Assembly (NCBI GenBank): GCA_003557545.1
Contig: PWOD01000064.1
Location: 1-27,307, forward strand
DNA: 27,307 nt
Direction: 5' to 3'
From: a bacterium
GTDB lineage: Bacteria > T1Sed10-126
How positions within the stretch are numbered: the first letter of the stretch is position 1; each line of letters opens with the position of its first letter. Below, piece after piece: positions 16,508 through 23,021 of the stretch. The notes beneath the pieces are model-generated. The model saw only the letters and a list, made by a program, of their open reading frames with translations. It did no database searches and was not told where the DNA came from. The translations under genes and the position numbers were made by a program.

Positions 16508-17118
16508 CTTATCACCCTGTTGTAAGCTTCAACTGATCGAGGATGAATCCTGTGAAACTTTTGGAGACAGAAGCCGATTTTATAACGTAATGTCTCAAGG
16601 GTCAGTCGCTCCAGCGATTTTTTTGTGAAATTATCACGTATGCGTCGGGCGGCGGCAAACTTTCTATCAGTTGATGAAAAATCTGCAACCACCAGCCCGT
16701 CGGCCAGCAGGTTCTTTTTCGGGGCACCGGTGGAGTGTTCGGCGACCGCTCTGACAATTTGATCATCGGGGGAGTAGTGAAGTTTTTCAACCAGCAATCG
16801 GGCGGCGGCCGGGCCATGCCAGAGGGCCGGAATTTTTAGTTCAAGTTGGTCCAGTTTTCCACGATAGTCTGTGGCCAGCTGTTGTTGCGTGTCGCGTGGT
16901 AGATCCCGGGCCAGGTCGTGGAAGATTATTGTTTTAAAAAAATCTGTCTGTTGCCTGTGCAAACCATCAAAACTGCTGCAGAGTAGTTGGCCGTTTTCAA
17001 GTACAGCCAGCGTATGCTGAAGCCGTGCAGGACCGAGCCATTTTTCGGCCAGGTTAAGTTCCTGCGGGTTGATCGTTCCCTGGCGCTGTAGTTGTGTGAG
17101 TTTATCGGTTGGTTTCAC
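16504..17118 (-). CDS. yqeK: YqeK-family HD hydrolase (symmetrical Ap4A hydrolase type)
   Basis: HD-domain metalloenzyme; characterised YqeK proteins cleave Ap4A to two ADP. The metal and active-site residues are H35 in RLQHT, H67-D68 in IFHDLARDL, H101 in LWHGP, H128 in AEHSTGAP and D146 in VVADFSS. The start is GTG 17118, with AGGAG 7 nt upstream, and lies within the last codons of nadD (17-bp overlap). The N-terminus (about 30 residues) is divergent. The adjacency to nadD and rsfS is the standard location of yqeK. Confidence 0.88.
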   Translation of the reverse strand: MKPTDKLTQLQRQGTINPQELNLAEKWLGPARLQHTLAVLENGQLLCSSFDGLHRQQTDFFKTIIFHDLARDLPRDTQQQLATDYRGKLDQLELKIPALWHGPAAARLLVEKLHYSPDDQIVRAVAEHSTGAPKKNLLADGLVVADFSSTDRKFAAARRIRDNFTKKSLERLTLETLRYKIGFCLQKFHRIHPRSVEAYNRVIR

Positions 17119-17743
17119 AATAGATCTCCTGCTGTTCTAAATAGCGATTAACAGCGGCGGGAACCAGATATTTGACCGGCCGGCCATTCTGTAATCGTCG
17201 TCGGATTTTTCTTGATGAAATAGCGATTTCCGGGATTTTAACTGTTATGACTGAGTCGGCGAGCTCCTGAGGTAGATTGTCAGGATCTGTTCCCGGCCGG
17301 TTAATCCCCACGACGGTGCTCGTCTTAAGCAGTTCCTTCCAGTTTTTCCAACTGGTAAAACTGTTTAATTGATCGGCACCAACCAGCAGAAATAGTTGTG
17401 CCCCGGGGAAAGTTTTTTTAAACTGTCTAACAGTATTGTAGCTGTAGGAAATTTCCGGTTGAACTATTTCCAGGTTTGACACTTTAAATTGGGGATTATC
17501 TTCCACCGCCCGCCGGGTCATTTCCAGTCTTAGCTCGCCGGGAGTAGCAGGATTTTCACGGTGTGGGGGCTGCCCCGCCGGAATGAAGTATACTGTATCC
17601 AGATCAAGGCTGATCTGCACCTCCTGGGCGGCGATCAGGTGGCCTATGTGGGGTGGATTGAACATCCCGCCGAACAGCCCGATTTTCAGGGGCGGTTCGG
17701 GAGATCGTTCAGCTACGGATTTGACCCTGGCCATGGATAACAT
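17102..17743 (-). CDS. nadD: Nicotinate-mononucleotide adenylyltransferase
   Basis: Adenylates NaMN to deamido-NAD in NAD synthesis. Nucleotidyltransferase motifs are complete: GGMFNPPHIGH (25-35), PAGQPPHR (55-62), VGADQL (121-126) and the ISSRKIR signature (175-181). The open frame begins at ATG 17743, which lies 35 bp inside the 3' end of proA; a second ATG at 17734 is possible. Neither has a ribosome site, so translation is probably coupled to proA. The N-terminal about 19 residues before the first strand (LKIGLF) are extra compared with typical NadD. Confidence 0.94.
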   Translation of the reverse strand: MLSMARVKSVAERSPEPPLKIGLFGGMFNPPHIGHLIAAQEVQISLDLDTVYFIPAGQPPHRENPATPGELRLEMTRRAVEDNPQFKVSNLEIVQPEISYSYNTVRQFKKTFPGAQLFLLVGADQLNSFTSWKNWKELLKTSTVVGINRPGTDPDNLPQELADSVITVKIPEIAISSRKIRRRLQNGRPVKYLVPAAVNRYLEQQEIYCETNR

Positions 17744-18977
17744 ACTTGGGAATTGTTAGTTCACGCAGTCCCATGGGACCCCGGGCATGGATTCGTTCAG
17801 TGCTGATTCCTATCTCAGCTCCCAAACCAAACTGGCCCCCATCGGTAAACCGGGTCGAAGCGTTAACGTAGACGGCGGCAGAATCGACCCGATCGAGAAA
17901 CTGTTCCGCCTCTGAATAGTTCTCTGTGATAATTGCATCTGAATGGTTTGATCCATGTCGGTTTATATGGTTGATTGCACTGGAACTATCGGGGACAGAG
18001 GCCACACTAAGTTTGAGATCCAGATATTCGGTGTCCCAGTCTTCGTCCCGGGCCTGTTTAAACAGATCGTTTTGAGTAGCGAATTTGTTGAATAGGGTCT
18101 GGTCGAGTCGCAGTTCTACAGATTCATCAAGCAGAGCATCAAAAAGCTCTGTTACGAATTTTTCTGGTAGTTTCTCATGTAACAGCAGTGTTTCCATAGC
18201 GTTACAGACTCCGGGCCGCTGGACTTTGGCGTTTAAACAGATCTGTTTGGCCATTTTTAAATCAGCTCTGTCAGAGACATAGGTGTGACAGATACCCTGA
18301 TAATGTTTGATAACCGGAATAGTAGATTTTTCTGTTACCATTCTGATTAATCCCTGTCCGCCGCGGGGAATAATTACGTCGATAAGATTATCCAGTGTAA
18401 GCATCTCATCAACCAGTGAGTGGCTTTGATTTCTGAGAATTTGTACAGTTTCCCGGGGAAGGATTCCATCCAGTGCCTGCTGTATAAGATCGACCAGCAG
18501 GCAGTTTGAATTAGTCGCCTCTGAGCCTCCTCGGAGGATTGGGCAGTTGCCGGATTTCAGACAGAGAGCTGCCGCATCAACTGTAACGTTGGGGCGTGAC
18601 TCGTAGATAATTCCGATTACTCCAAGCGGGACTCTGACGCGCCCAATTTTTAGGCCGTTGGGCCGCCGGGTTTGATCGATCATTTCACCGACCGGGTCGG
18701 CCAGTTTCATTACGGTCAGCAGCCCTTCAATCATGCCGTCTATCCGGTCATCGTTCAGCAGGAGTCGGTCCAGCAGGGCTGCTGATAGCCCCTGTTGTTC
18801 ACCGGCCTTCAGATCCTTCTGATTGGTCTGTTTGATACGGGAACGATTTTCATCAAGCAGTTCGGCCAGTTTTTCTAACACACGGTTTTTTTCTACAGTG
18901 GAGGCGGTTGCTAACCGGTTAAAGCTTTGACCGGCCTGCTCAGCCACTGTTAATACTGTTTGATTATTAGCAATCAT
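17709..18977 (-). CDS. proA: Gamma-glutamyl phosphate reductase
   Basis: Aldehyde-dehydrogenase-fold enzyme for the second step of proline synthesis, reducing gamma-glutamyl phosphate to glutamate semialdehyde with NADPH. At 422 residues it is full length. The catalytic cysteine is C258 in RPGVCNAMETLL; ESRPNVTVDAAALCLKSGN (126-144), RGGSEA (149-154) and IPRGGQGL (203-210) are family-specific. ATG 18977 overlaps the proB stop by 11 bp. No sign of damage. Confidence 0.97.
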   Translation of the reverse strand: MIANNQTVLTVAEQAGQSFNRLATASTVEKNRVLEKLAELLDENRSRIKQTNQKDLKAGEQQGLSAALLDRLLLNDDRIDGMIEGLLTVMKLADPVGEMIDQTRRPNGLKIGRVRVPLGVIGIIYESRPNVTVDAAALCLKSGNCPILRGGSEATNSNCLLVDLIQQALDGILPRETVQILRNQSHSLVDEMLTLDNLIDVIIPRGGQGLIRMVTEKSTIPVIKHYQGICHTYVSDRADLKMAKQICLNAKVQRPGVCNAMETLLLHEKLPEKFVTELFDALLDESVELRLDQTLFNKFATQNDLFKQARDEDWDTEYLDLKLSVASVPDSSSAINHINRHGSNHSDAIITENYSEAEQFLDRVDSAAVYVNASTRFTDGGQFGLGAEIGISTERIHARGPMGLRELTIPKYVIHGQGQIRS

Positions 18978-20091
18978 CTGAAAACACCACCAGGTTATCT
19001 CGATGTATTATTTCATCATAATAATGGGTTCCAAGAATAGCAGAAATCTCACTGGATTGACATCCTTTTAACTGTTGGATCTCCTGCAGGCTGTAGTTGG
19101 TCATACCACGGGCAAATTCGCGGTTGTTATGGTCGACAATCTTAACCACATCACCCCGTTCAAACAGTCCTTCAGCTCGTTTGATTCCTGAAGGAAGAAG
19201 GCTTTTACCCTGTTTTTTCAGAGCTTCCGCCGCCCCCTGATCGACCTGAATCGTACCTTTGGGAAGTAGATGGTAACCGATCCAGCGTTTTCGACCCCTG
19301 ATTAGATTTTCTTCAGTGGCCGGCGGGAAAAATGTCCCGACCTGATCACCCTGAATTATTTTGTTCAGGATATTTTTTTCATGGCCGGAGGCTATCAGCA
19401 TGGGAATTCCTGAGCTGGTGGCGGTTTCAGCCGCCTTGATTTTGGTCAGCATACCACCAACTGTAGTGCCACGCGGGTCAGCCGGCCCGGCCATTTTTCT
19501 AATATCGCCTGTAATTCTGGGGACCTCAGTTAGCGGTTGTGAGTCTTCCGTCGGCGGTCCTGGATAGAGTCCCTGCACATCGCTCAAAATAATCAACAGA
19601 TCGGCATCTGCAAGGGTGGTCACTAAGACTGACAGGGTGTCGTTATCACCAAATTGAATCTCCTCGGTTGCTACTGTGTCATTTTCATTAACAATTGGGA
19701 TGGTTCCCATCTCCAGCAGTGTGTTGAGGGTATTGGAGGCGTTAAGGTAGGATTCCCGGTCGCCGATCCCGGTCTGGGTCAGCAGCACCTGAGCAGTTAA
19801 TATCTGATATTTTTCAAACAGTTTGCTGTAAAAATTCATCAGAAGTGGTTGACCGATCGCTGCTGTGGCCTGCTTCTGTGGTAAGGTGACCGGCGGGGAG
19901 ATGTTCTGGCGACAGGACAGACCAAAATATATGGCCCCTGAGCTGACCACCACGATCTCTTTATTTAGCTGTCTGAGCTGATTGATCTGGTGGACAATCC
20001 CTTCCAGCAAAACTGGATTATCACGGTTTAACAGGCTGGAACCGATTTTGACGACAATTCGTTTGCAGCTCTTCAGATCTGTTCTTTTCAT
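18967..20091 (-). CDS. proB: Glutamate 5-kinase with PUA domain
   Basis: Phosphorylates glutamate in the first step of proline synthesis; the family is usually feedback-inhibited by proline. The amino-acid kinase domain (1 to about 260) begins RIVVKIGSSLL and contains the substrate region VNENDTVATEEIQFGDND and the ILSDVQGLYPGPP segment. A PUA domain occupies about 280-360 (GAAEALKKQGKSLLPSGI, FERGDVVKIVD), as in long-form ProB proteins. The ATG overlaps the obgE TGA (ATGA). Placement of proBA between obgE and nadD is a known Firmicute arrangement. Confidence 0.97.
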   Translation of the reverse strand: MKRTDLKSCKRIVVKIGSSLLNRDNPVLLEGIVHQINQLRQLNKEIVVVSSGAIYFGLSCRQNISPPVTLPQKQATAAIGQPLLMNFYSKLFEKYQILTAQVLLTQTGIGDRESYLNASNTLNTLLEMGTIPIVNENDTVATEEIQFGDNDTLSVLVTTLADADLLIILSDVQGLYPGPPTEDSQPLTEVPRITGDIRKMAGPADPRGTTVGGMLTKIKAAETATSSGIPMLIASGHEKNILNKIIQGDQVGTFFPPATEENLIRGRKRWIGYHLLPKGTIQVDQGAAEALKKQGKSLLPSGIKRAEGLFERGDVVKIVDHNNREFARGMTNYSLQEIQQLKGCQSSEISAILGTHYYDEIIHRDNLVVFSDDC

Positions 20092-21359
20092 CCTGTATAT
20101 TCAAACTCCTTATCGTCAATCTGTACTGTATCTCCCGGCCGGCACCCGGCCTTCTCTAATTTCTTATGAAGACCGATTTCCAACAGCTGCTGTCTAACAT
20201 AGCTTAAGGCGTCACGGTTATTGAGGTCAAACCGATTGACCAGCTCTTTTACCCTGTCGCCCCGGAGAATAAATCTATCATCCTGTTTGATAACCTCCAG
20301 CGGAGTTTCAGCGGGGAGTCTGACAATCCGAATTTGATCATCCTCCGGCTGAGGTTCCTGACTGTCAGAACTTCTATTATAAATTTCCCAGAGAGATTCA
20401 ACCAGAGTTTTTAAATTTTCACCGGTTTGGGCAGAGATTCCGATCACTGGTCCGGGGGCCGGTGAAATATCCTCAGCAAAGATGTCGACCTCCTGGGGTT
20501 CGACAAGATCCAGCTTATTACAGACGATAATGGTCGGTTTTTTGAGTAATTCGGGGTTGTATTTTTTTAATTCATGCCGGATCGCTTTAAAATCATCGAC
20601 CGGTGTGGGTGCTGATATATCAACCAGCTGGACAAGAATAGTTGTTCTGGCAATATGTCGTAAGAATTTAATCCCCAGTCCGGCCCCGGCGTGGGCGTTA
20701 TTGACCAGGCCCGGGATATCGCAGATAGTCATCCGTTCGAAGCCCTTTTCAAGCACTCCCAGGTTAGGATTGATCGTAGTGAAGGGATAGCTGGCGATCT
20801 CTGGATGAGCGCCGGTAAGGCTGTCGAGGAGAGTTGATTTCCCGCTGTTGGGATAGCCAATCAGTCCGATATCGGCGACCAGCTTAAGTTCTAATCTGAT
20901 TTTTTTATGTTCACCCGCCGCGCCCAGTTCATGGAAATGGGGAGCCTGCCTTCGACTTGTGGTGAAACAGCGATTCCCCCGACCACCGTCACCGCCGCGA
21001 GCGATTAAGAGCTGATCTCCCGCTTCCAGCAGTTCACCAAGTAATTTATTGGAGGAGGCCTCATAGATGATTGTGCCAGGCGGGACTTTGAGGACAAGAT
21101 CATCCCCACTCTGTCCCTTTTTACGATCCGGCCCCCCCCGTGTTCCATCCTCAGCTTTAAGGAGTTTACGGTGATTAAAATCGGACAGGGTATTTTTTCT
21201 TGAGCTGGCCTTAAAAAACAGGCTGCCACCATCGCCTCCGTCACCGCCGGAGGGTCCACCCCGGGCGTTATAGGGCTGCCGTTCAAAGGCGGTACATCCG
21301 TCGCCTCCGGAACCACCCTGAACGATAACTTCAACTTCATCAACAAAAGGTCGGGCCAT
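20088..21359 (-). CDS. obgE: Obg-family GTPase (50S assembly/stress)
   Basis: Essential GTPase that binds the 50S subunit and links ribosome assembly with stress and growth control. Three domains are visible: a glycine-rich Obg fold (1-160), a G domain with P-loop GYPNSGKS (168-175), switch region SYPFTTINPNLG (190-201), DIPG (214-217) and NKLD (281-284), and a C-terminal OCT-type region of about 80 residues after 340. Length (423) fits the Firmicute form with OCT domain. The gene follows rpmA by 57 bp and overlaps proB. Confidence 0.97.
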   Translation of the reverse strand: MARPFVDEVEVIVQGGSGGDGCTAFERQPYNARGGPSGGDGGDGGSLFFKASSRKNTLSDFNHRKLLKAEDGTRGGPDRKKGQSGDDLVLKVPPGTIIYEASSNKLLGELLEAGDQLLIARGGDGGRGNRCFTTSRRQAPHFHELGAAGEHKKIRLELKLVADIGLIGYPNSGKSTLLDSLTGAHPEIASYPFTTINPNLGVLEKGFERMTICDIPGLVNNAHAGAGLGIKFLRHIARTTILVQLVDISAPTPVDDFKAIRHELKKYNPELLKKPTIIVCNKLDLVEPQEVDIFAEDISPAPGPVIGISAQTGENLKTLVESLWEIYNRSSDSQEPQPEDDQIRIVRLPAETPLEVIKQDDRFILRGDRVKELVNRFDLNNRDALSYVRQQLLEIGLHKKLEKAGCRPGDTVQIDDKEFEYTG

Positions 21360-21416
21360 CGGTGTCAGGTCAGCTCCAGTTAAGTTAAGAAAAGGTGAGT
21401 TCTGGCTTGAGTTTTA

Positions 21417-21716
21417 TCAGGCGGTAGCGGCCGTTTTGCTGTTTTCCAGCAGTTCGATCTGCTCTGGAGTTAAAACGGTAACTATTTTTTTATTTTTACC
21501 GCGCCGGCTGAAGAAAAGATAGCCGTCTATCTTGGCAAAAAGAGTATCGTCACTGCCCCGGCCTACATTCATGCCCGGGTGATACTTGGTACCACGCTGG
21601 CGGACAATAATGTTGCCGGCCCGGACCTTCTCACTGTCAAATTTTTTCAGCCCAAGCCGCTTAGATTGACTATCTCTTCCATTTCTTGTCGATCCCTGAC
21701 TTGCTTTTGTGGCCAT
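21417..21716 (-). CDS. rpmA: 50S ribosomal protein bL27, without N-terminal propeptide
   Basis: Ribosomal protein whose N-terminus reaches the peptidyl transferase centre. The 99 residues begin [16 protein letters not shown], equivalent to the mature form of bL27; the leader ending in QFFA that most Firmicutes carry and Prp removes is absent. AAGGAGG is 7 nt before ATG 21716, which fixes the start, and the in-frame codons upstream encode nothing like the leader. [24 protein letters not shown] and [12 protein letters not shown] are typical. A promoter candidate lies in the gap upstream. Confidence 0.96.
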   Translation of the reverse strand: MATKASQGSTRNGRDSQSKRLGLKKFDSEKVRAGNIIVRQRGTKYHPGMNVGRGSDDTLFAKIDGYLFFSRRGKNKKIVTVLTPEQIELLENSKTAATA

Positions 21717-21793
21717 TTTAATTCCTCCTTGTAATCTAAATAATCTCTAAGTTGATCGTTCTGACCGATTCAGTATCGACTGACCGGACAAAT

Positions 21794-21822
21794 ATTATAA
21801 ATCAGGATAAGGTTATTTTCCA
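21794..21822 (-). promoter_or_regulatory. Probable promoter upstream of rpmA
   Basis: On the minus strand TGGAAA (21822-21817, 4/6) and a perfect TATAAT (21799-21794) are 17 bp apart, in the 118-bp gap between prp and rpmA. It would add transcription of rpmA-obgE and genes below. The leader also carries two direct copies of CTGACCG (21761-21767 and 21780-21786, plus-strand reading) of unknown meaning. Confidence 0.5.
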
Positions 21823-21834
21823 GAACTTTCGATA

Positions 21835-22188
21835 TTAACTGCTGTTAATCTGCTTCGGCGAACTTAATCTGCAGTTTTTTGGGTAGCCAGCTGCGATCTT
21901 AGCAAGCAACCGGGCGACAGAGCTGAGAATTAAATCCAACAGCTGAGCTTCTTCGGCAGTGATTTTCTCCCGAACTACCTGCCATTCCCACAGGGGAACC
22001 GCCGGTTGTTTAAGCTGTTTTATAGCTCCGGATGAAAAATTAGCGGTTAAATCGACAAGCAATTCGAAAACTGTTGATATGGCCGCACAGACAATATCTT
22101 GACCGCGGGGAGCCTGATCGGCATGCCCGCAGGCTTTGAAACCTGTTATCTCCCCCTGGTTGTTCTGGTGGATGGTTACCTCAATCAT
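21835..22188 (-). CDS. prp: Prp-type cysteine protease (YsxB family)
   Basis: Small cysteine protease encoded between rplU and rpmA; in Firmicutes that have been studied it removes the N-terminal extension of bL27. The 117 residues have the catalytic pair H22 in ACGHAD and C34 in DIVCAAIS, with the helical remainder typical of the family and a slightly long C-terminal tail (CRLSSPKQINSS). Its start is 8 bp downstream of the rplU stop with no evident ribosome site, so translation is probably coupled. Its expected substrate site is missing in the adjacent bL27 (see findings). Confidence 0.9.
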   Translation of the reverse strand: MIEVTIHQNNQGEITGFKACGHADQAPRGQDIVCAAISTVFELLVDLTANFSSGAIKQLKQPAVPLWEWQVVREKITAEEAQLLDLILSSVARLLAKIAAGYPKNCRLSSPKQINSS

Positions 22189-22196
22189 GCGTTTTA

Positions 22197-22511
22197 TCAG
22201 GCAAGATCTATGGATTCCACCCTGAGCCTTGTCAAATCGTCTCTGTGCCCGAGTTTGCGCCGTCTGCCGTGCCGTTTTTTAAAGTTATAGACGGTGATTT
22301 TATCGCCTCGAAAATGCTCGACGATCGAAACCTTAACACTGGCACCATCAACCTGTGGGGTGCCGATCTTCAGGTCAGAATCATCTTTTACCATCAATAC
22401 TTCAGTCAACTCTAGCTCTTCACCTACATCCCCTTCATGTCGGAATACGGTGAATTCGGTATCCGGTTCAACCCGGTACTGGTGACTGCCAACTGCTACA
22501 ATAGCGTACAT
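22197..22511 (-). CDS. rplU: 50S ribosomal protein bL21
   Basis: Ribosomal protein bL21, 104 residues, beginning MYAIVAVGSHQYRVE with the conserved KIGTPQVDGASV segment and the basic FKKRHGRRRKLGHR motif near the C-terminus that binds rRNA. AGAGGAGGT sits 6 nt before ATG 22511. It is the first gene of the 14-gene minus-strand run and has a structured leader upstream. Confidence 0.97.
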   Translation of the reverse strand: MYAIVAVGSHQYRVEPDTEFTVFRHEGDVGEELELTEVLMVKDDSDLKIGTPQVDGASVKVSIVEHFRGDKITVYNFKKRHGRRRKLGHRDDLTRLRVESIDLA

Positions 22512-22660
22512 GTTTAACCTCCTCTGGTTCAGACAGTTCGCGCTTATTTGCCGTTTATTGGGAAAAGTTTACGGTAAGTTCGCGAACCCCCAAAATAAAT
22601 TACGAAATTTCAACTTTATCTGTTCAGTCTGATTCATTACTATAAATGAATTAGGCAAAG
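22512..22660 (-). promoter_or_regulatory. rplU leader, candidate L21-type autoregulatory element
   Basis: The about 150-nt leader is rich in complementary segments: TTGGG (22558-22562) can pair with CCCAA (22589-22593), enclosing the perfect palindrome GTTCGCGAAC (22578-22587); CGCGAAC recurs nearer the gene, at 22536-22544 on this strand; and a 7-bp hairpin ATTCATT/AATGAAT with a 6-nt loop lies at 22632-22651. Autoregulatory L21 leaders are known in Firmicutes. I infer the role from position and structure only and have not matched a known covariance model. Confidence 0.4.
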
Positions 22661-22663
22661 TTT

Positions 22664-22688
22664 ACTATAAAAATCGTCGATCTGTCAA
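22664..22688 (-). promoter_or_regulatory. Candidate promoter for the rplU operon
   Basis: A perfect minus-strand TTGACA (22688-22683) is followed by TATAGT (22669-22664) at 13 bp or TAGTAA at 15 bp. Both spacings are shorter than ideal, so the -10 choice is uncertain, but no better promoter lies upstream of this ribosomal operon. Confidence 0.42.
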
Positions 22689-22698
22689 CTTCTAAGAT

Positions 22699-22740
22699 TA
22701 GTCGGGGTAGTCGGGGTCAGACACTACGTTTTACGTTTTC
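22699..22740. repeat. Tandem short repeats, possible remnant of a REP/RAYT-type element
   Basis: Two adjacent copies of TAGTCGGGG (22699-22707, 22708-22716) are followed by TCAGACACT and two adjacent copies of ACGTTTT (22726-22732, 22733-22739). The GGGGTCAGACACTACG string resembles sequence I recall near REP-associated (Y1-type) transposases in other bacteria; no transposase is present here. Just downstream lie the palindrome TAGACTGTCTA (22748-22758) and the imperfect hairpin CAAACC/GGTTTG (22796-22824). Confidence 0.45.
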
Positions 22741-22844
22741 ATCTTTGTAGACTGTCTAATTTTACTTTAGCTTAACCAGACTGCAGTGGGACGGACAAAC
22801 CATCTTTTCAGGTGATGAGGTTTGCGTTTATAAAAGTTTTAGCT

Positions 22845-22900
22845 GATAGCTGTTAAAATAAACTGCTATCGATTAAATGTCGATAGTTTAAATCTATCGA
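22845..22900. repeat. Alternating inverted repeats with 14-bp period upstream of lptD
   Basis: CTATCGA (22866-22872), its complement TCGATAG (22880-22886) and CTATCGA again (22894-22900) start exactly 14 bp apart; GATAGC at 22845-22850 can also pair with GCTATC at 22865-22870. The set lies 120-175 bp before the lptD-like start. It could be a cluster of operator half-sites or competing RNA hairpins. Function unknown. Confidence 0.5.
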
Positions 22901-23021
22901 CTGGTTTGTAGTAATAACTACTTGATACGGGTACAATATTTAAAATTAGCAGTCCATTTTTAATTGTGTAATTCATAGCAGCTCAACAGTTTATTTATAA
23001 TGCGGAAGTGATCATTCATCC

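Larger units (their letters stand above)
22661..23021. other. Non-coding stretch between divergent rplU and lptD-like genes
   Basis: The whole gap between the two divergent genes is 510 bp (22512-23021). I see no credible gene in it. From left to right it holds the rplU leader and promoter, the TAGTCGGGG tandem repeat block, the CTATCGA array and the lptD upstream region. For lptD the best -10 is TATAAT at 22996-23001, with only a weak TTCATA 18 bp before it and an uncomfortably short leader; TACAAT at 22932-22937 is an alternative without a -35. Confidence 0.6.
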
